Assembly (NCBI RefSeq): GCF_036924645.1 | Contig: NZ_JAZHRX010000001.1 | Location: 6,165,501-6,229,500, forward strand | Length of the DNA stretch: 64,000 bases | Direction: 5' to 3' | Source of the DNA: Bradyrhizobium sp. AZCC 2176 | GTDB lineage: Bacteria > Pseudomonadota > Alphaproteobacteria > Rhizobiales > Xanthobacteraceae | Shown here: positions 43,988 to 52,592 of the stretch, one piece after another | How the letters are laid out: every line of letters starts with the position of its first letter | Position numbering within the stretch: position 1 is the stretch's first letter | Made by a program: the position numbers and the translations under genes | The notes under the pieces: generated by a model | The model's database searches: none | Told to the model about the DNA's origin: nothing | What the model saw: the letters and a program-made list of their open reading frames with translations, nothing else

Positions 43988-44152
43988 CAGTTTTTCCGGC
44001 ATATGGAGCGGATGAGCTGCCTCAGGCAACTCGGGAGGAAGGCAGGCGACACGCAATCTGCTGTCCAGCCGTGGCAAAAAATGGGTGCGCCTCCGCCAAC
44101 ATTGCGTTCCAATCGCGGCATGGCGCAGTTCGTGGGATGGGAGGAGCATCGC

Positions 44153-44743
44153 TCAATACGGCGGCTTCTTCTTTTCCCGCTGCGCCCGCGCCGCCTCCAT
44201 CCACCACGCGAGATCATCGGCAAAGCGCGGAAACGTGTGCGACAGCGCCTTGCCGCCGTCGCCGGTCGGCTTGGCGTCTTCGCTGAGCGTCTGCGCGATC
44301 GGGCCGACCGCGATCGAGCTCGAAATCACCACCATGCCCATTTCCGACAGCGTGCCATGCCATGCCAGCGCCGCGCGCGCGCCGGAGAAGCGGCCGGCCG
44401 AATAGCTGGCAATCGCGGCGGGACGCCAGAACCATTCTTCGAGGAAATGGTCGGTGAGGTTTTTCAGCCCCGGCTGCATGCCCCAATTGTACTCGCCGGT
44501 GACGAACACGAAGCCGTCGGCGGTGCGGATCCGCCCGGCCAGTTTCTCGAGCGCGTCCGGCGCGCCGCCTTTCGGATATTCCTTGTACATCCGGTCCAGC
44601 ATCGGCAGGCCGATCGCCTTGGCGTCGATCAGTTCGACATCATCGCCGCGGGCGGCAAATCCCTCGACAACGAATTGCGCCAGCCGGATGCCCATGCGGT
44701 CGGACCGGTAGGAGCCGTAAAAGACGAGAATGCGGTTGCTCAT
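44153..44743 (-). CDS. NADPH-dependent FMN reductase family oxidoreductase
   Basis: 196 residues from ATG MSNRILVFYGSYRSDRMGIR; an extension upstream is possible. Flavodoxin-like features are the phosphate loop GSYRSDRMG and the GEYNWGMQPGLKNLTDHF flavin-contact segment. It should reduce FMN, quinones or azo compounds with NAD(P)H. Lies alone. Confidence 0.88.
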   Translation of the reverse strand: MSNRILVFYGSYRSDRMGIRLAQFVVEGFAARGDDVELIDAKAIGLPMLDRMYKEYPKGGAPDALEKLAGRIRTADGFVFVTGEYNWGMQPGLKNLTDHFLEEWFWRPAAIASYSAGRFSGARAALAWHGTLSEMGMVVISSSIAVGPIAQTLSEDAKPTGDGGKALSHTFPRFADDLAWWMEAARAQREKKKPPY

Positions 44744-44950
44744 GGGACCTGCACCTTGAGACATTGGATGATGCATCCGAACCATGCGGGCCATTCCCAT
44801 GCAAGCCCTCGCCTGCCGCAAAATAAACCGAAAAGGCTGCCGCGCGATACCTAAGGCCGGACTTCATGCTCTTCGATAATTCCCGGATGAAGCTGCATCT
44901 TTTCCGGATTACCGCATAGAGACGCCACCGCCCGCCGAATCAAGCCAACA

Positions 44951-44973
44951 AAAAAGCGGCCTTGCGGCCGCTT
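44951..44973 (-). terminator. Rho-independent terminator
   Basis: On the minus strand AAGCGGCC, loop GCAA, GGCCGCTT then TTTTGTTGG. It lies 23 bases past the stop codon of the exported protein gene. Confidence 0.75.
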
Positions 44974-44995
44974 CGTTGCAGTTGCGCGTCCGGCT

Positions 44996-45334
44996 CTACC
45001 AATAGCCGGGCTCGTCATAATAGGCGTAGGAATCAACGTATGGCGCGCCTGCGATCGCAGCCGCCGTTCCGATCGCACCGGCGGCTACGCCAGCCGCAAG
45101 CCCAACAGGCCCGGGACCGTAATAGACGCGAGGTCCGTAATAGACGCGAGGTCCATAGTAGCTATAGTCATAGCGGCTTGGCGTCCGCACGCCATACCCG
45201 CCGCGCAGATAGTTGGAGTTCGGGTAGGTGAACCCGATCATGCCGGGCTCCTGGGTCGCTTCCTGCGACATCGCAGGCGTGGCAAGTGCGGTCGCAAGGA
45301 TCGCGGCCCCGCCAAGCAGTGTCAGTTTCGTCAT
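44996..45334 (-). CDS. Hypothetical exported Tyr/Gly-rich protein, likely general-stress induced
   Basis: 112 residues. A signal peptide MTKLTLLGGAAILATALATP ends near residue 23. The mature chain has repeated RVYYGP units, a hydrophobic Gly/Ala helix (VGLAAGVAAGAIGTAAAIAG) and a Tyr-rich end. A perfect GGAAC-N17-CGTT promoter lies 30 bases upstream, so it should be under EcfG. Function unknown. Confidence 0.72.
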   Translation of the reverse strand: MTKLTLLGGAAILATALATPAMSQEATQEPGMIGFTYPNSNYLRGGYGVRTPSRYDYSYYGPRVYYGPRVYYGPGPVGLAAGVAAGAIGTAAAIAGAPYVDSYAYYDEPGYW

Positions 45335-45363
45335 CGTTCACTCTCCTGTTCATATGAACAGCG

Positions 45364-45389
45364 AACGGACGAGACGAGATGCTTGTTCC
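45364..45389 (-). promoter_or_regulatory. EcfG-type general-stress promoter
   Basis: Minus strand GGAAC, 17 bases, CGTT. It lies 30 bases upstream of the 45334 start. It matches the EcfG consensus exactly. Confidence 0.72.
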
Positions 45390-45476
45390 GGAGGGCGATT
45401 CACAGCGCCGTGATGTTCAGAAGCATCGCCTGCATGTCACCGCCAAGAGGCCCGCCAAGGAGAAGCCCCAAGAGAA

Positions 45477-45506
45477 AAGGCCGGCGGGCATTACGCCGCC
45501 GGCCTT
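45477..45506. other. Strong orphan hairpin
   Basis: AAGGCCGGCGG and CCGCCGGCCTT are perfect 11-base arms with an eight-base loop and TCTCTT following. It lies between divergent genes and does not end a recognised gene. It could terminate an unannotated small RNA read from the left. Confidence 0.5.
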
Positions 45507-45686
45507 CTCTTGCAACTGCCGGCTCGGGAGGTCCGGTTCCGCTGCGATTCCATGCCTAAAATTTGACCTCTATAGTATTAATAAAATCTTAACGATCCGA
45601 TGTGAGGTGCATCACGGTTGGGCAGAACCTTCTGCGGCTAGCTTCGTACCAATACGAGTAGCTTCGCTTATGCGCAGGAGGCCAAC

Positions 45687-45920
45687 ATGGCCCAGGTTTA
45701 TTTCCACTGTTCGAACTCCCGGGAAGTCCGGATCGACCGGTCCGGCGAAGCGGTGAGCGACCTCGCCGAGGCCCGCGACCGCGCGGCCTGCATCGTCCGG
45801 TCGCTGATCATGGGACGCGACTCGGAAGACTGGCGCGACTGGGTCGTGCATGTCAGCGACGATTTCGACGACGAGATCTTCGTTCTGCCGTTCGCCTTCG
45901 TCCTCGGCAAGCCGCACTGA
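45687..45920 (+). CDS. DUF6894 family protein (copy 1)
   Basis: 77 residues, ATG preceded by AGGAGG. The DUF6894 pattern is VYFHCSNSREVRIDRSGEAV, then DLAEARDRAACIVRSLI, then DWRDWVVHVSDDFDDEIFVL. Function unknown for the family. A paralogue about two thirds identical is at 47903. Each is followed after about nine bases by a small RDPYRPE protein, so the pair was duplicated as a unit. An AGAAC-N16-CGTA sequence upstream (45624-45648) is a weak EcfG-like match. Confidence 0.85.
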   Translation: MAQVYFHCSNSREVRIDRSGEAVSDLAEARDRAACIVRSLIMGRDSEDWRDWVVHVSDDFDDEIFVLPFAFVLGKPH

Positions 45921-45929
45921 GAGGCTGCC

Positions 45930-46112
45930 ATGCTGCCGGCGCGACCGCCCTTCATGCCGCTGCTTCGCCGCCTCGATGCCATGATGGCGCGGTGCCACCG
46001 CCTGATCGAGCGCGCCCGCGACCCCTATCGTCCCGAGCGCCACTACATGCGCGGCCCCGGCCCGAAATGGCACGCCAGGCATCGCGCCGACATCGCAGGC
46101 GTTGCCCTCTAA
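45930..46112 (+). CDS. Small basic protein with RDPYRPE-HYMRGPGPKWHA motif (copy 1)
   Basis: 60 residues beginning MLPARPPFMPLLRRLDAMMA. A helical basic start precedes ARDPYRPERHYMRGPGPKWH. The second copy at 48146 keeps the RDPYRPE(L/R)HYMRGPGPKWHA block exactly but differs elsewhere, showing that the block is under selection. It is nine bases after the DUF6894 gene. Family not recognised. Confidence 0.75.
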   Translation: MLPARPPFMPLLRRLDAMMARCHRLIERARDPYRPERHYMRGPGPKWHARHRADIAGVAL

Positions 46113-46362
46113 GGACCCGGCCGACCGCGCAGCCGACACGTTCGGCGCCAGACCTGGAAAATCCCGATTCCCTTCGCATTCTTTGCTGCGCGCCGGTCCA
46201 GCGCCTGGAACCCGCGGCCCCAACCTCTCCACGAGATTGCCTTGCTTTGGTCAAACCTCGCTGGCCGTGTGGCGGCTTGGACAAGGCTTTCCGGGATTTC
46301 GACACCGCAAAGCGTGCTCGCCGCCCGATGTGGGTGCCATTGGACTGAGCAAGGGACCGCCA

Positions 46363-47394
46363 ATGCAATCGCCAACGCTGAAAGACACCGATCCGCACGA
46401 CGTCTTTGCGATCGAGACGCTGCTGGCCGCGCATGCCGAAAAGGCGCCGCCGCTGGCGCACGATCCGGCCGCCCATCCAGCGGCGCCGCCGGTAGATGTT
46501 GCGGCGGGGCCGCAAACCCAGCCCGCGGCGGCACCGCAAATTCACGTCGCGCCCGCGATTTCGGTCGCGCCAACCCCGCAGGTCGAACCGACGTTTCGTG
46601 CGCCCGACGTGCGCGATATCCGGATCGAGAATGTCAGGCCGAGCGAGATCAAGGTGGACGGTCTCAAGCCTCTTGGCGAACGGCCGACGGCCAAATGGGT
46701 GAAGCGCATTGTCATGGCGCTCCTGGGCCTGTGCGGCGCAATGGCTGCCGCCGCCTGGCAGCACTATGGCGATCATGCCAAGGCGATGGCCGCCGAGTGG
46801 ACGCCGCCCTTTGTGCTGGCTGCATTGTCCTCGGACAAGCCTGCCATTGCCGAGCAACCAAACGCGCCTGCAGTCCAGGCCGCCGCGGCTGATCCGGCCG
46901 CCGCGCAGCAGCCGGTGGCAGCGGCACCGACCCAGCCCGAACCCGCCGCCACGGCTGCGGTCGCGCCTTCTGCCGCGCCTTCCGCAGAGTCGGCCCAGTT
47001 GCAATCGATGACGCAGGATCTCGCCGCAATGGGCCAGCAGGTGGAGGAGTTGAAAGCCACCATCGCGCAGCTCAAAGCGAGCCAGGCCCAAATGGCGCGT
47101 GAACTTGCCAAAGCCTCGGAGGGCAAGGCGGCCGAAGCCAGGCCTGTCGAGCAGAACGTGCGGCCCAGGGTGTCGGCGCTGACGCCGCCTGCGCCGCGGC
47201 CGGCCGCCCCGCCGCCTGCGCGCAAGCCGAAGCCGGCCTATTCCTATTCGCCGTCCTATTCACCGGCACCGATTGCCGCCGCGCCCGCAGCACCGCTGCC
47301 GCCGGCGCAAGCCGGCGCGCCATTGCCGCCACCCCAGCAAACGATGGCCGACGACGGCGCACCAGTGGTGCGCCCACCGATGCCGCTGCGGTAG
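46363..47394 (+). CDS. Hypothetical membrane-anchored coiled-coil / Pro-Ala-rich protein
   Basis: 343 residues from ATG MQSPTLKDTDPHDVFAIETL with AAGGGA six bases upstream; the longer frame is rejected. An Ala/Pro-rich N-terminus, a segment DVRDIRIENVRPSEIKVDGL, one membrane helix near residues 115-135 (IVMALLGLCGAMAAAAW), a coiled coil (DLAAMGQQVEELKATIAQLK) and a Pro/Ala/Tyr-rich tail. Probably spans the inner membrane with a periplasmic coiled coil. It sits between the two duplicated cassettes. Confidence 0.72.
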   Translation: MQSPTLKDTDPHDVFAIETLLAAHAEKAPPLAHDPAAHPAAPPVDVAAGPQTQPAAAPQIHVAPAISVAPTPQVEPTFRAPDVRDIRIENVRPSEIKVDGLKPLGERPTAKWVKRIVMALLGLCGAMAAAAWQHYGDHAKAMAAEWTPPFVLAALSSDKPAIAEQPNAPAVQAAAADPAAAQQPVAAAPTQPEPAATAAVAPSAAPSAESAQLQSMTQDLAAMGQQVEELKATIAQLKASQAQMARELAKASEGKAAEARPVEQNVRPRVSALTPPAPRPAAPPPARKPKPAYSYSPSYSPAPIAAAPAAPLPPAQAGAPLPPPQQTMADDGAPVVRPPMPLR

Positions 47395-47474
47395 GGAGCT
47401 GCGTTCCCCGGATGCTGCGCGGCGCGCCGCCGGCGGCGTGATGCGCTGCTGATCCAACTGGCCACGCCAATCCG

Positions 47475-47660
47475 CTAGCTCTGATGCGGTCCCCGCATCA
47501 GCTTCATGGCGTCCTCGATATGACGCCATTCCCTGGCTTCCTCGGCATCACCCTTGCTCTCGCAAGCCTGTGCATTATGCGCGGCTTGCGCGATCGCGGT
47601 GAGGCCGTGCTTCTCCATCATCTGGCGCGCAATCGTGTGGATCTGCATTTCCGACATCAT
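47475..47660 (-). CDS. Small hypothetical helical protein
   Basis: 61 residues, MMSEMQIHTIARQMMEKHGL, then AIAQAAHNAQACESKGDAEE and AREWRHIEDAMKLMRG. A GGGGAGA site lies before the ATG. Entirely helical, cytosolic. Family unknown. It is divergent from the second DUF6894 cassette. Confidence 0.65.
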   Translation of the reverse strand: MMSEMQIHTIARQMMEKHGLTAIAQAAHNAQACESKGDAEEAREWRHIEDAMKLMRGPHQS

Positions 47661-47902
47661 GTCGCTCTCCCCAGGGTTCCACCAGTCCAGGCCGCAGCGT
47701 TTCGGTCATCGCGGCTTGCTCGTGAAACTGCCGAACCGAAAGTCTCGTTCCTCCCGCTGCGGCAGATAATTTTCGGACAAGTTTAGGGATCGCGCGGTTC
47801 CACTGCGGGTCCCCGTAATATCCCGTCCGCAATCTCCCCGAATATCAAGTCGATCTTGCGGCTGGTATTTTTCAGCGTGAATCGCAATCGCGGGAGTCGG
47901 AC
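47661..47902. other. Intergenic region between divergent genes
   Basis: It holds the promoters of 47660(-) and 47903(+). No clear EcfG or operator motif is seen. Confidence 0.4.
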
Positions 47903-48136
47903 ATGGCAAAAGTCTATTTCCACTACTCCAATTCCGAAGGCGTATGCATCGACCAGCGCGGCACTGCCGTCGGAAACCTGACCGAGGTGCGCGAGCACGC
48001 CGCCCGCGTCGTGCAGTCGCTGATTGCGGCGCAGGGCCCGGAAGACTGGCGCGACTGGACGTTGCATGTCAGCGACGATCTCAACGACGAAATCTTCGCC
48101 CTGCCGTTTTCGTCCGTGCTCGGCAAGCTGCATTGA
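47903..48136 (+). CDS. DUF6894 family protein (copy 2)
   Basis: 77 residues, paralogous to 45687-45920: VYFHYSNSEGVCIDQRGTAV, EDWRDWTLHVSDDLNDEIFA. It differs at about a third of positions. It starts the second duplicated cassette and is followed nine bases later by the small RDPYRPE protein. Confidence 0.85.
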   Translation: MAKVYFHYSNSEGVCIDQRGTAVGNLTEVREHAARVVQSLIAAQGPEDWRDWTLHVSDDLNDEIFALPFSSVLGKLH

Positions 48137-48145
48137 GAGGTCGCC

Positions 48146-48298
48146 ATGCTGGCCATGCAACCGCTTCTCCGGCGCCTGACAGAGATCGTGATCCATTGGC
48201 ACAGGCTGGTCGACCTGGCCCGCGACCCCTACCGCCCCGAGTTGCACTACATGCGCGGCCCCGGCCCGAAATGGCACGCGAAGCATGAGAGCACATAG
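48146..48298 (+). CDS. Small basic protein with RDPYRPE-HYMRGPGPKWHA motif (copy 2)
   Basis: 50 residues, MLAMQPLLRRLTEIVIHWHR, then the conserved block LARDPYRPELHYMRGPGPKW and a short tail. It is paralogous to 45930-46112 and uses the same spacing after its DUF6894 gene. Function unknown. Confidence 0.75.
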   Translation: MLAMQPLLRRLTEIVIHWHRLVDLARDPYRPELHYMRGPGPKWHAKHEST

Positions 48299-48369
48299 CG
48301 CTTAGGATGTAGGCTGGGCAAAGGCGCTCTTGCGACCCGGTGGCTTTTGCCCATCCTATAATTCATTAC

Positions 48370-49158
48370 CTACAAATCCCCTAATTCCGGCGGCTCGAAC
48401 CAGTTCGTCAGCGACAGGCCACCGTCGATCACGATCGCGGCGCCCGTAACGTAAGCCGATATCCGGTTCGACAGCACCGCCAGCGCGAGCGGCGCAAGAT
48501 CGCTGGCCTGGCCGAGCCGGCCGAGCGGAATGTGTTTTGCGAGCGCGGGATCGGCGACGAAGCCGCCGGCCGCAATCGCGCCGGGCACCAGCGCGTTGAC
48601 GCGGATGCCGAAGCGGCCGAACGTCTTCGCCAGCTCCTTCACCAGCACCGAAAGCCCCGCCTTCGACGTCGAGTAATGCGGCAGGTTGCGCGGGGTACCG
48701 GCATGCAGCGAGGTCAAGAGCAGGAACGAGCCGGGTCTTTTGTCGGCGATCAGCTTTCGCGCCAGTTCGCGCGACAGATGGAATCCGGCTTCAAGATTCA
48801 CCGCATGCATCTGCGCCCAGGTCTCCGTGCTGACGCCAAGCGCATGATCCGCTTCGCGCCGCGGCGGAGAGGCGCTGTGCACGAAGTGCGTCACGCGCCC
48901 GAGGGTGGCGGCTGCTTCCGCCAATAGCGCCTCGCGCGCCGCGACATCGGCGAGATCGCCGACCCAGGGCACGGCGAGCTCCGGCCGCGACGAAGCGTTG
49001 ACGGCTGCGGTCACCGTTTCCCGGTTCACGTCGGCGAATACCGTTCGCACACCCTCGCCGACCAGGGCTTGCGCGATCGCGCGGCCGATCCCGTTGCCCG
49101 CGCCGGTGACGAGCGCCGCCTCGCTTGCAGGGTCGAATGGATTATCGAGCAGGCTCAT
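48370..49158 (-). CDS. SDR family oxidoreductase
   Basis: 262 residues with GGAG before the ATG. Classical SDR motifs: cofactor loop VTGAGNGIGRAIAQAL, VGDLADVAARE, HFVHSASPP, active site HYSTSKAGLSVLVKEL (Tyr, Lys), VNALVPGAI. It reduces or oxidises an unknown substrate with NAD(P)H. Lies alone. Confidence 0.9.
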   Translation of the reverse strand: MSLLDNPFDPASEAALVTGAGNGIGRAIAQALVGEGVRTVFADVNRETVTAAVNASSRPELAVPWVGDLADVAAREALLAEAAATLGRVTHFVHSASPPRREADHALGVSTETWAQMHAVNLEAGFHLSRELARKLIADKRPGSFLLLTSLHAGTPRNLPHYSTSKAGLSVLVKELAKTFGRFGIRVNALVPGAIAAGGFVADPALAKHIPLGRLGQASDLAPLALAVLSNRISAYVTGAAIVIDGGLSLTNWFEPPELGDL

Positions 49159-49305
49159 GTCGGTAACTCCTTTCGAGGGATGTCATCATGCCCGAACAAA
49201 CAGCACGGAGGGCCCCTCGCCCTGGATGTCACGGGCATCCATCTCTTACCTGATCTCAATCGCGGACTCATTAGTGCGTAGCCGAATACGGATTATGCCA
49301 GCTTG

Positions 49306-50979
49306 CTACCTTGCCAATCGCTCAAAACGAAAGTTGCGGATCCTGAGGGTGCTGAGCAACGCACCCGAAACATGCCCCTGGTCATTACGTGTAAATCGAA
49401 TTCGATTCTGCCCGTTCACGAACAGGTCAGTCGTGACGGGAAGCAGCGGCAGATCCGCTGCCTTCGATCGCACCACCAGATGACCGTCCTTGATGATCAC
49501 TTCATACGGCAGGTCGATTTCGTCGCTGCGAAACATGCCGGTGAAACCCTCAAGCTGTGCGACCGTTGGCTGATAGGCGGCCGCGCGGCTGAAGTGGAAC
49601 GACTTGCCTGCTTTGGTTCGCGCAGTGAATCCGCTGGGCGTCCCGGCCTCGTCCGGCCGGAAGCTCAATTCGGTCTGGAAAACAACATAGCGGAATCGCG
49701 TGTCGCTGATCGCTCTCAGCTCGTACCCTTTGCCGTTGAGGCCTCCACCCCAAAGTTTCCCATCTTCCACGTGCAGGCGCAGAACGCGAATGTCATCAGG
49801 ATCGACATATACGCCCGCGAGAGCGGCCAGCCTGTCGGGGCCGGGCTGGGGCAACGTCGTGAAATCGCCATCTGCAGCATCAGCAGACGCAAGCTCGGGG
49901 GCGAGATAGATATCAGCGATCTTCCGATTCAATGCGCCGGGATTGATGGAGGCGAGATTGCACAACGTCGCGACGGAGAAATGCTGGCCGGGGAATCGCA
50001 TCATAGCGGCTTTGTAGCCGGCATCTTCACCAGCATGCTCGGCGATTTTCAGGCCGCGATATCTGGTGACGACCAGGCCGGCCGCGTAGTCGATAGCCGT
50101 GCCGTCGTCCAGACGTCGCGGCTCCTGCAATTCCTTGATAATCGCTTCACCGCCAACGCGGGCTGTGTAGAAATTTTCATCCCAAAGCGCCAAATCCTCG
50201 ACCGTGGTAAGAAGACTTGTCGCGCCCACGGTATCGAAATTGGGAACATTCAAGTCGAAGCGACTTCCCTTCTGCCTGTAACCATAAGCGATGTTCTCAA
50301 CGATTTCCGCGTGATCATCGCGAAAGTGCGTATGTTTCATGACAAGGGGCTGGAAAACGCGCTCCGTTGTAAAGCTACGAAATGTCCTGCCGCTCACGCG
50401 CTTGACGACCTGCGCCAGAAGCGTGAAACCCGTATTTGAATAGAGGAATTCAGAACCGGGTGGAAAGTTGAGCGTTCGCTGGCGCGACATTATCGTCAGT
50501 ACGTCTTGGTCAGTGATCAAATCCGAGGGGCGCCAACCCGCAAGCGTCAATAGCTCCCATTGGTCACGCAACCCGCTGGTGTGATGCAGCAAGTGACGAA
50601 GCGTGATCTTGACGCCAAAATCCGGCAGCTCGGGCACATAGGTCTTCACGGCGTCGTCGCGCGAAAGCTTGCCCTCGTGCTCCAACACCAGCACCGCCGC
50701 GGCCGTGAACTGCTTGGATATGGAGCCGACATGAAACACGGTCGCAGGCGTGATCTTCTCGCCGCGATCGAGGTCCGCCATGCCGTAGCCGCGCTTATGG
50801 ACGATCCGGCCATCTTTCATGACGGCCACGGCGCAGCCGGGAGAATTCGGCTTGTCCCACTGCTGGAACAATTGATCGACGCGGGCAGTCTCGTCCGGTG
50901 ATTCCGATCGCGCGGTCGAGGTTGTCGCCAGGCCCAGGGTCGCAGCCAAGAGCACAAGCAGGTCCAGGCGCAATCGCAT
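49306..50979 (-). CDS. Exported beta-lactamase-fold serine hydrolase
   Basis: 557 residues from ATG MRLRLDLLVLLAATLG; a longer open frame exists. A signal peptide ends near residue 23. The class C beta-lactamase/D-Ala-D-Ala-peptidase fold shows SxxK at Ser86-Lys89 (VGSISKQFTAAAVLVLEHEG), YSN (EFLYSNTGF) and a later HAGEDAGYK in the KTG position. The C-terminal 200 residues are beta-rich accessory domains. Probable esterase or peptidase in the periplasm; antibiotic hydrolysis not implied. Confidence 0.85.
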   Translation of the reverse strand: MRLRLDLLVLLAATLGLATTSTARSESPDETARVDQLFQQWDKPNSPGCAVAVMKDGRIVHKRGYGMADLDRGEKITPATVFHVGSISKQFTAAAVLVLEHEGKLSRDDAVKTYVPELPDFGVKITLRHLLHHTSGLRDQWELLTLAGWRPSDLITDQDVLTIMSRQRTLNFPPGSEFLYSNTGFTLLAQVVKRVSGRTFRSFTTERVFQPLVMKHTHFRDDHAEIVENIAYGYRQKGSRFDLNVPNFDTVGATSLLTTVEDLALWDENFYTARVGGEAIIKELQEPRRLDDGTAIDYAAGLVVTRYRGLKIAEHAGEDAGYKAAMMRFPGQHFSVATLCNLASINPGALNRKIADIYLAPELASADAADGDFTTLPQPGPDRLAALAGVYVDPDDIRVLRLHVEDGKLWGGGLNGKGYELRAISDTRFRYVVFQTELSFRPDEAGTPSGFTARTKAGKSFHFSRAAAYQPTVAQLEGFTGMFRSDEIDLPYEVIIKDGHLVVRSKAADLPLLPVTTDLFVNGQNRIRFTRNDQGHVSGALLSTLRIRNFRFERLAR

Positions 50980-51136
50980 CGGGTCAGGCCTCGCTATTCC
51001 CTTCCAGCTTGACGCAAAGTCTATACTACGCCTCACACCTTGCGCTGTATCAATTCGGCACCATCTGCACCGCTAGGTTGCTTCCAGCTCGCTGGAAACG
51101 GTCCTAAGCTCCCTCGGTAACCGGCGGGCACCGCCC

Positions 51137-51568
51137 ATGCAAACCCGCGTCCGAAAAGTCGCCCACGTGCTGGAACGCCTTGGGCTTGCCATGGCAGGTG
51201 CGGCGAGCGGGTTGTTCGTGGCGGCTCTGGTGGGAACGAGCCATTCCGCCCTCACCAATCAGGCCTTCCTGCTCCTGATGATGATCGGCGGCGCCGTCGG
51301 CTTTTACCTTGGCATCGATACGCCGCCCCATCGCCTCACTGCATCGGACGGCGGGTCTGATGGCGCCTGGGAAGGCAAGATCGACACGCCGGAGCTGCTC
51401 AGCGCGGTCGGCACCTTCCTCGCGGCATTCTCGGCGTTCGCTTGCGTCGGCGTGATCGTGCTGCGCCACGATCCGCATTTGGCATGGATATCGATGATCA
51501 TGGCCGGATGGGTGGTCGGCGTCGCGATGCAGATCATCGCCGGCACGATCGCCCGCCTGCACCGCTAG
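51137..51568 (+). CDS. Hypothetical membrane protein
   Basis: 143 residues with four hydrophobic segments (LGLAMAGAASGLFVAALVG, AFLLLMMIGGAVGFYLGI, LLSAVGTFLAAFSAFACVGV, ISMIMAGWVVGVAMQIIAG). No motif recognised. A REP-type palindrome starts at its stop codon. Confidence 0.65.
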   Translation: MQTRVRKVAHVLERLGLAMAGAASGLFVAALVGTSHSALTNQAFLLLMMIGGAVGFYLGIDTPPHRLTASDGGSDGAWEGKIDTPELLSAVGTFLAAFSAFACVGVIVLRHDPHLAWISMIMAGWVVGVAMQIIAGTIARLHR

Positions 51569-51643
51569 AGCATGATCCGGAAAAGTGGGTACCGGTTTTC
51601 CCTCGCGACAAACGCGGAACGCGTCTGCGCGGAGATCATGCTC
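51568..51643. repeat. Dispersed palindrome, type E
   Basis: GAGCATGATCCGGAAAAGTG at 51568 pairs with GCGGAGATCATGCTC ending 51643, with CGCGACAAACGCGGAACGCG at the tip. This is a common Bradyrhizobium intergenic repeat by memory; copy number cannot be checked here. Confidence 0.7.
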
Positions 51644-51656
51644 AAATCAAAGAGAT

Positions 51657-51695
51657 AGAGCGAGATGACGATTCGAAGAAAAGTCATCTCGCTCT
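51657..51695. repeat. Inverted repeat / hairpin (13-base arms)
   Basis: AGAGCGAGATGAC and GTCATCTCGCTCT are perfect inverted arms with a 13-base loop. It follows the type E palindrome and may serve as a terminator. Confidence 0.65.
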
Positions 51696-51718
51696 AGTCG
51701 GCAGCAGCCCATTCGCCG

Positions 51719-51976
51719 TCAGCTCTCCTCCTCCTCCAGCGTCAGCACCAGACCCGTCAGCGCCGCGCCGATGCCGAACATCAACCCATAGGTCGTGACC
51801 AGCATCACCGTGGTCTGAACAGGTGCGTCACTTTTGGCGACAAGGTCCCTGACATGGAAGGCATCGGTCAGGCCGAGCAATAGGACCAGCGACAGCCCAA
51901 GCGCCACGCCCATCAGGAAATGGGTCAGTAGCGCATTGAAGAGTGACTTTTCCGGACGCGATCTTTCCCGACGCAT
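51719..51976 (-). CDS. Small membrane protein, likely general-stress induced
   Basis: 85 residues from ATG MRRERSRPEKSLFNALLTHF; two helices (LMGVALGLSLVLLLGLTDAF and VMLVTTYGLMFGIGAALTGL). A perfect GGAAC-N17-CGTT lies at 52008-52033. The upstream open frame is rejected because it crosses that promoter. Function unknown. Confidence 0.7.
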   Translation of the reverse strand: MRRERSRPEKSLFNALLTHFLMGVALGLSLVLLLGLTDAFHVRDLVAKSDAPVQTTVMLVTTYGLMFGIGAALTGLVLTLEEEES

Positions 51977-52007
51977 GGACGCCGTGCCTTCGGCATGATG
52001 CCAAGCC

Positions 52008-52033
52008 AACGCACGGCCGAAGGAACTGGTTCC
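52008..52033 (-). promoter_or_regulatory. EcfG-type general-stress promoter
   Basis: Minus strand GGAAC, 17 bases, CGTT, an exact consensus match 32 bases upstream of the 51976 start. Confidence 0.7.
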
Positions 52034-52194
52034 CGGCTGCGAGAATAGAATTCGACCAGTGCTACGGCGCGTCAGCCCCCCGGAGGCGTTTGCCAAACGT
52101 TAAGCAAGCGCCGGCATACCCATCGGCATTCCCAAGAAACTCCACAATCTTTCCTGGGAAGAAGACAGCATTTTTCGACAAAGGAGAATTTTCC

Positions 52195-52449
52195 ATGCGG
52201 TTAGGGCAAGCGATCTTCTTCGGTTCGGCGGCCGCCCTCCTCACCTTGGCAGCGCCGACGCTCGCCAGGAATTCCAGCACGAACGCCCATACGGCGAAGG
52301 CGACCGAGGCGCCCGCGGCCGGCAGCTGCCATGCCTATCAGCAGGCGGCCGACGGCTCATGGACGCAGCGGCCCTGTGAGGCGATGGGCTCCAAGGCGCC
52401 GGCCCAGCCCCGCTCCGCCGCAAAGGGCGCCACCGAAGATATGCAGTGA
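52195..52449 (+). CDS. Small exported protein with two cysteines
   Basis: 84 residues, with AAAGGAG upstream. A signal peptide MRLGQAIFFGSAAALLTLAA ends near residue 24. The mature part has GSCHAYQQAADGSWTQRPCE, suggesting a disulfide-bonded microprotein. Function unknown. It uses its own start; the longer frame overlaps the minus-strand promoter. Confidence 0.65.
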   Translation: MRLGQAIFFGSAAALLTLAAPTLARNSSTNAHTAKATEAPAAGSCHAYQQAADGSWTQRPCEAMGSKAPAQPRSAAKGATEDMQ

Positions 52450-52520
52450 TGCGGGCAAAGGCGCCTGTGCGCCGTGTCCACCATCCATCATCGATCGTGC
52501 ATCTTGATGGTGGGCACGCG

Positions 52521-52592
52521 GGGCCTGTCATCACTACGCGAGCGCTATTGCGCTCGTCGCGGGGCGCGGCATTCGCCGCGATCCGGTGGCTT
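52521..52592. repeat. Dispersed palindromic repeat, type A (diverged)
   Basis: GGGCCTGTCATCACTACGCG, then AGCGCTATTGCGCTCGTCGC and GGGGCGCGGCATTCGCCGCG. Same family as 27671. Confidence 0.65.
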
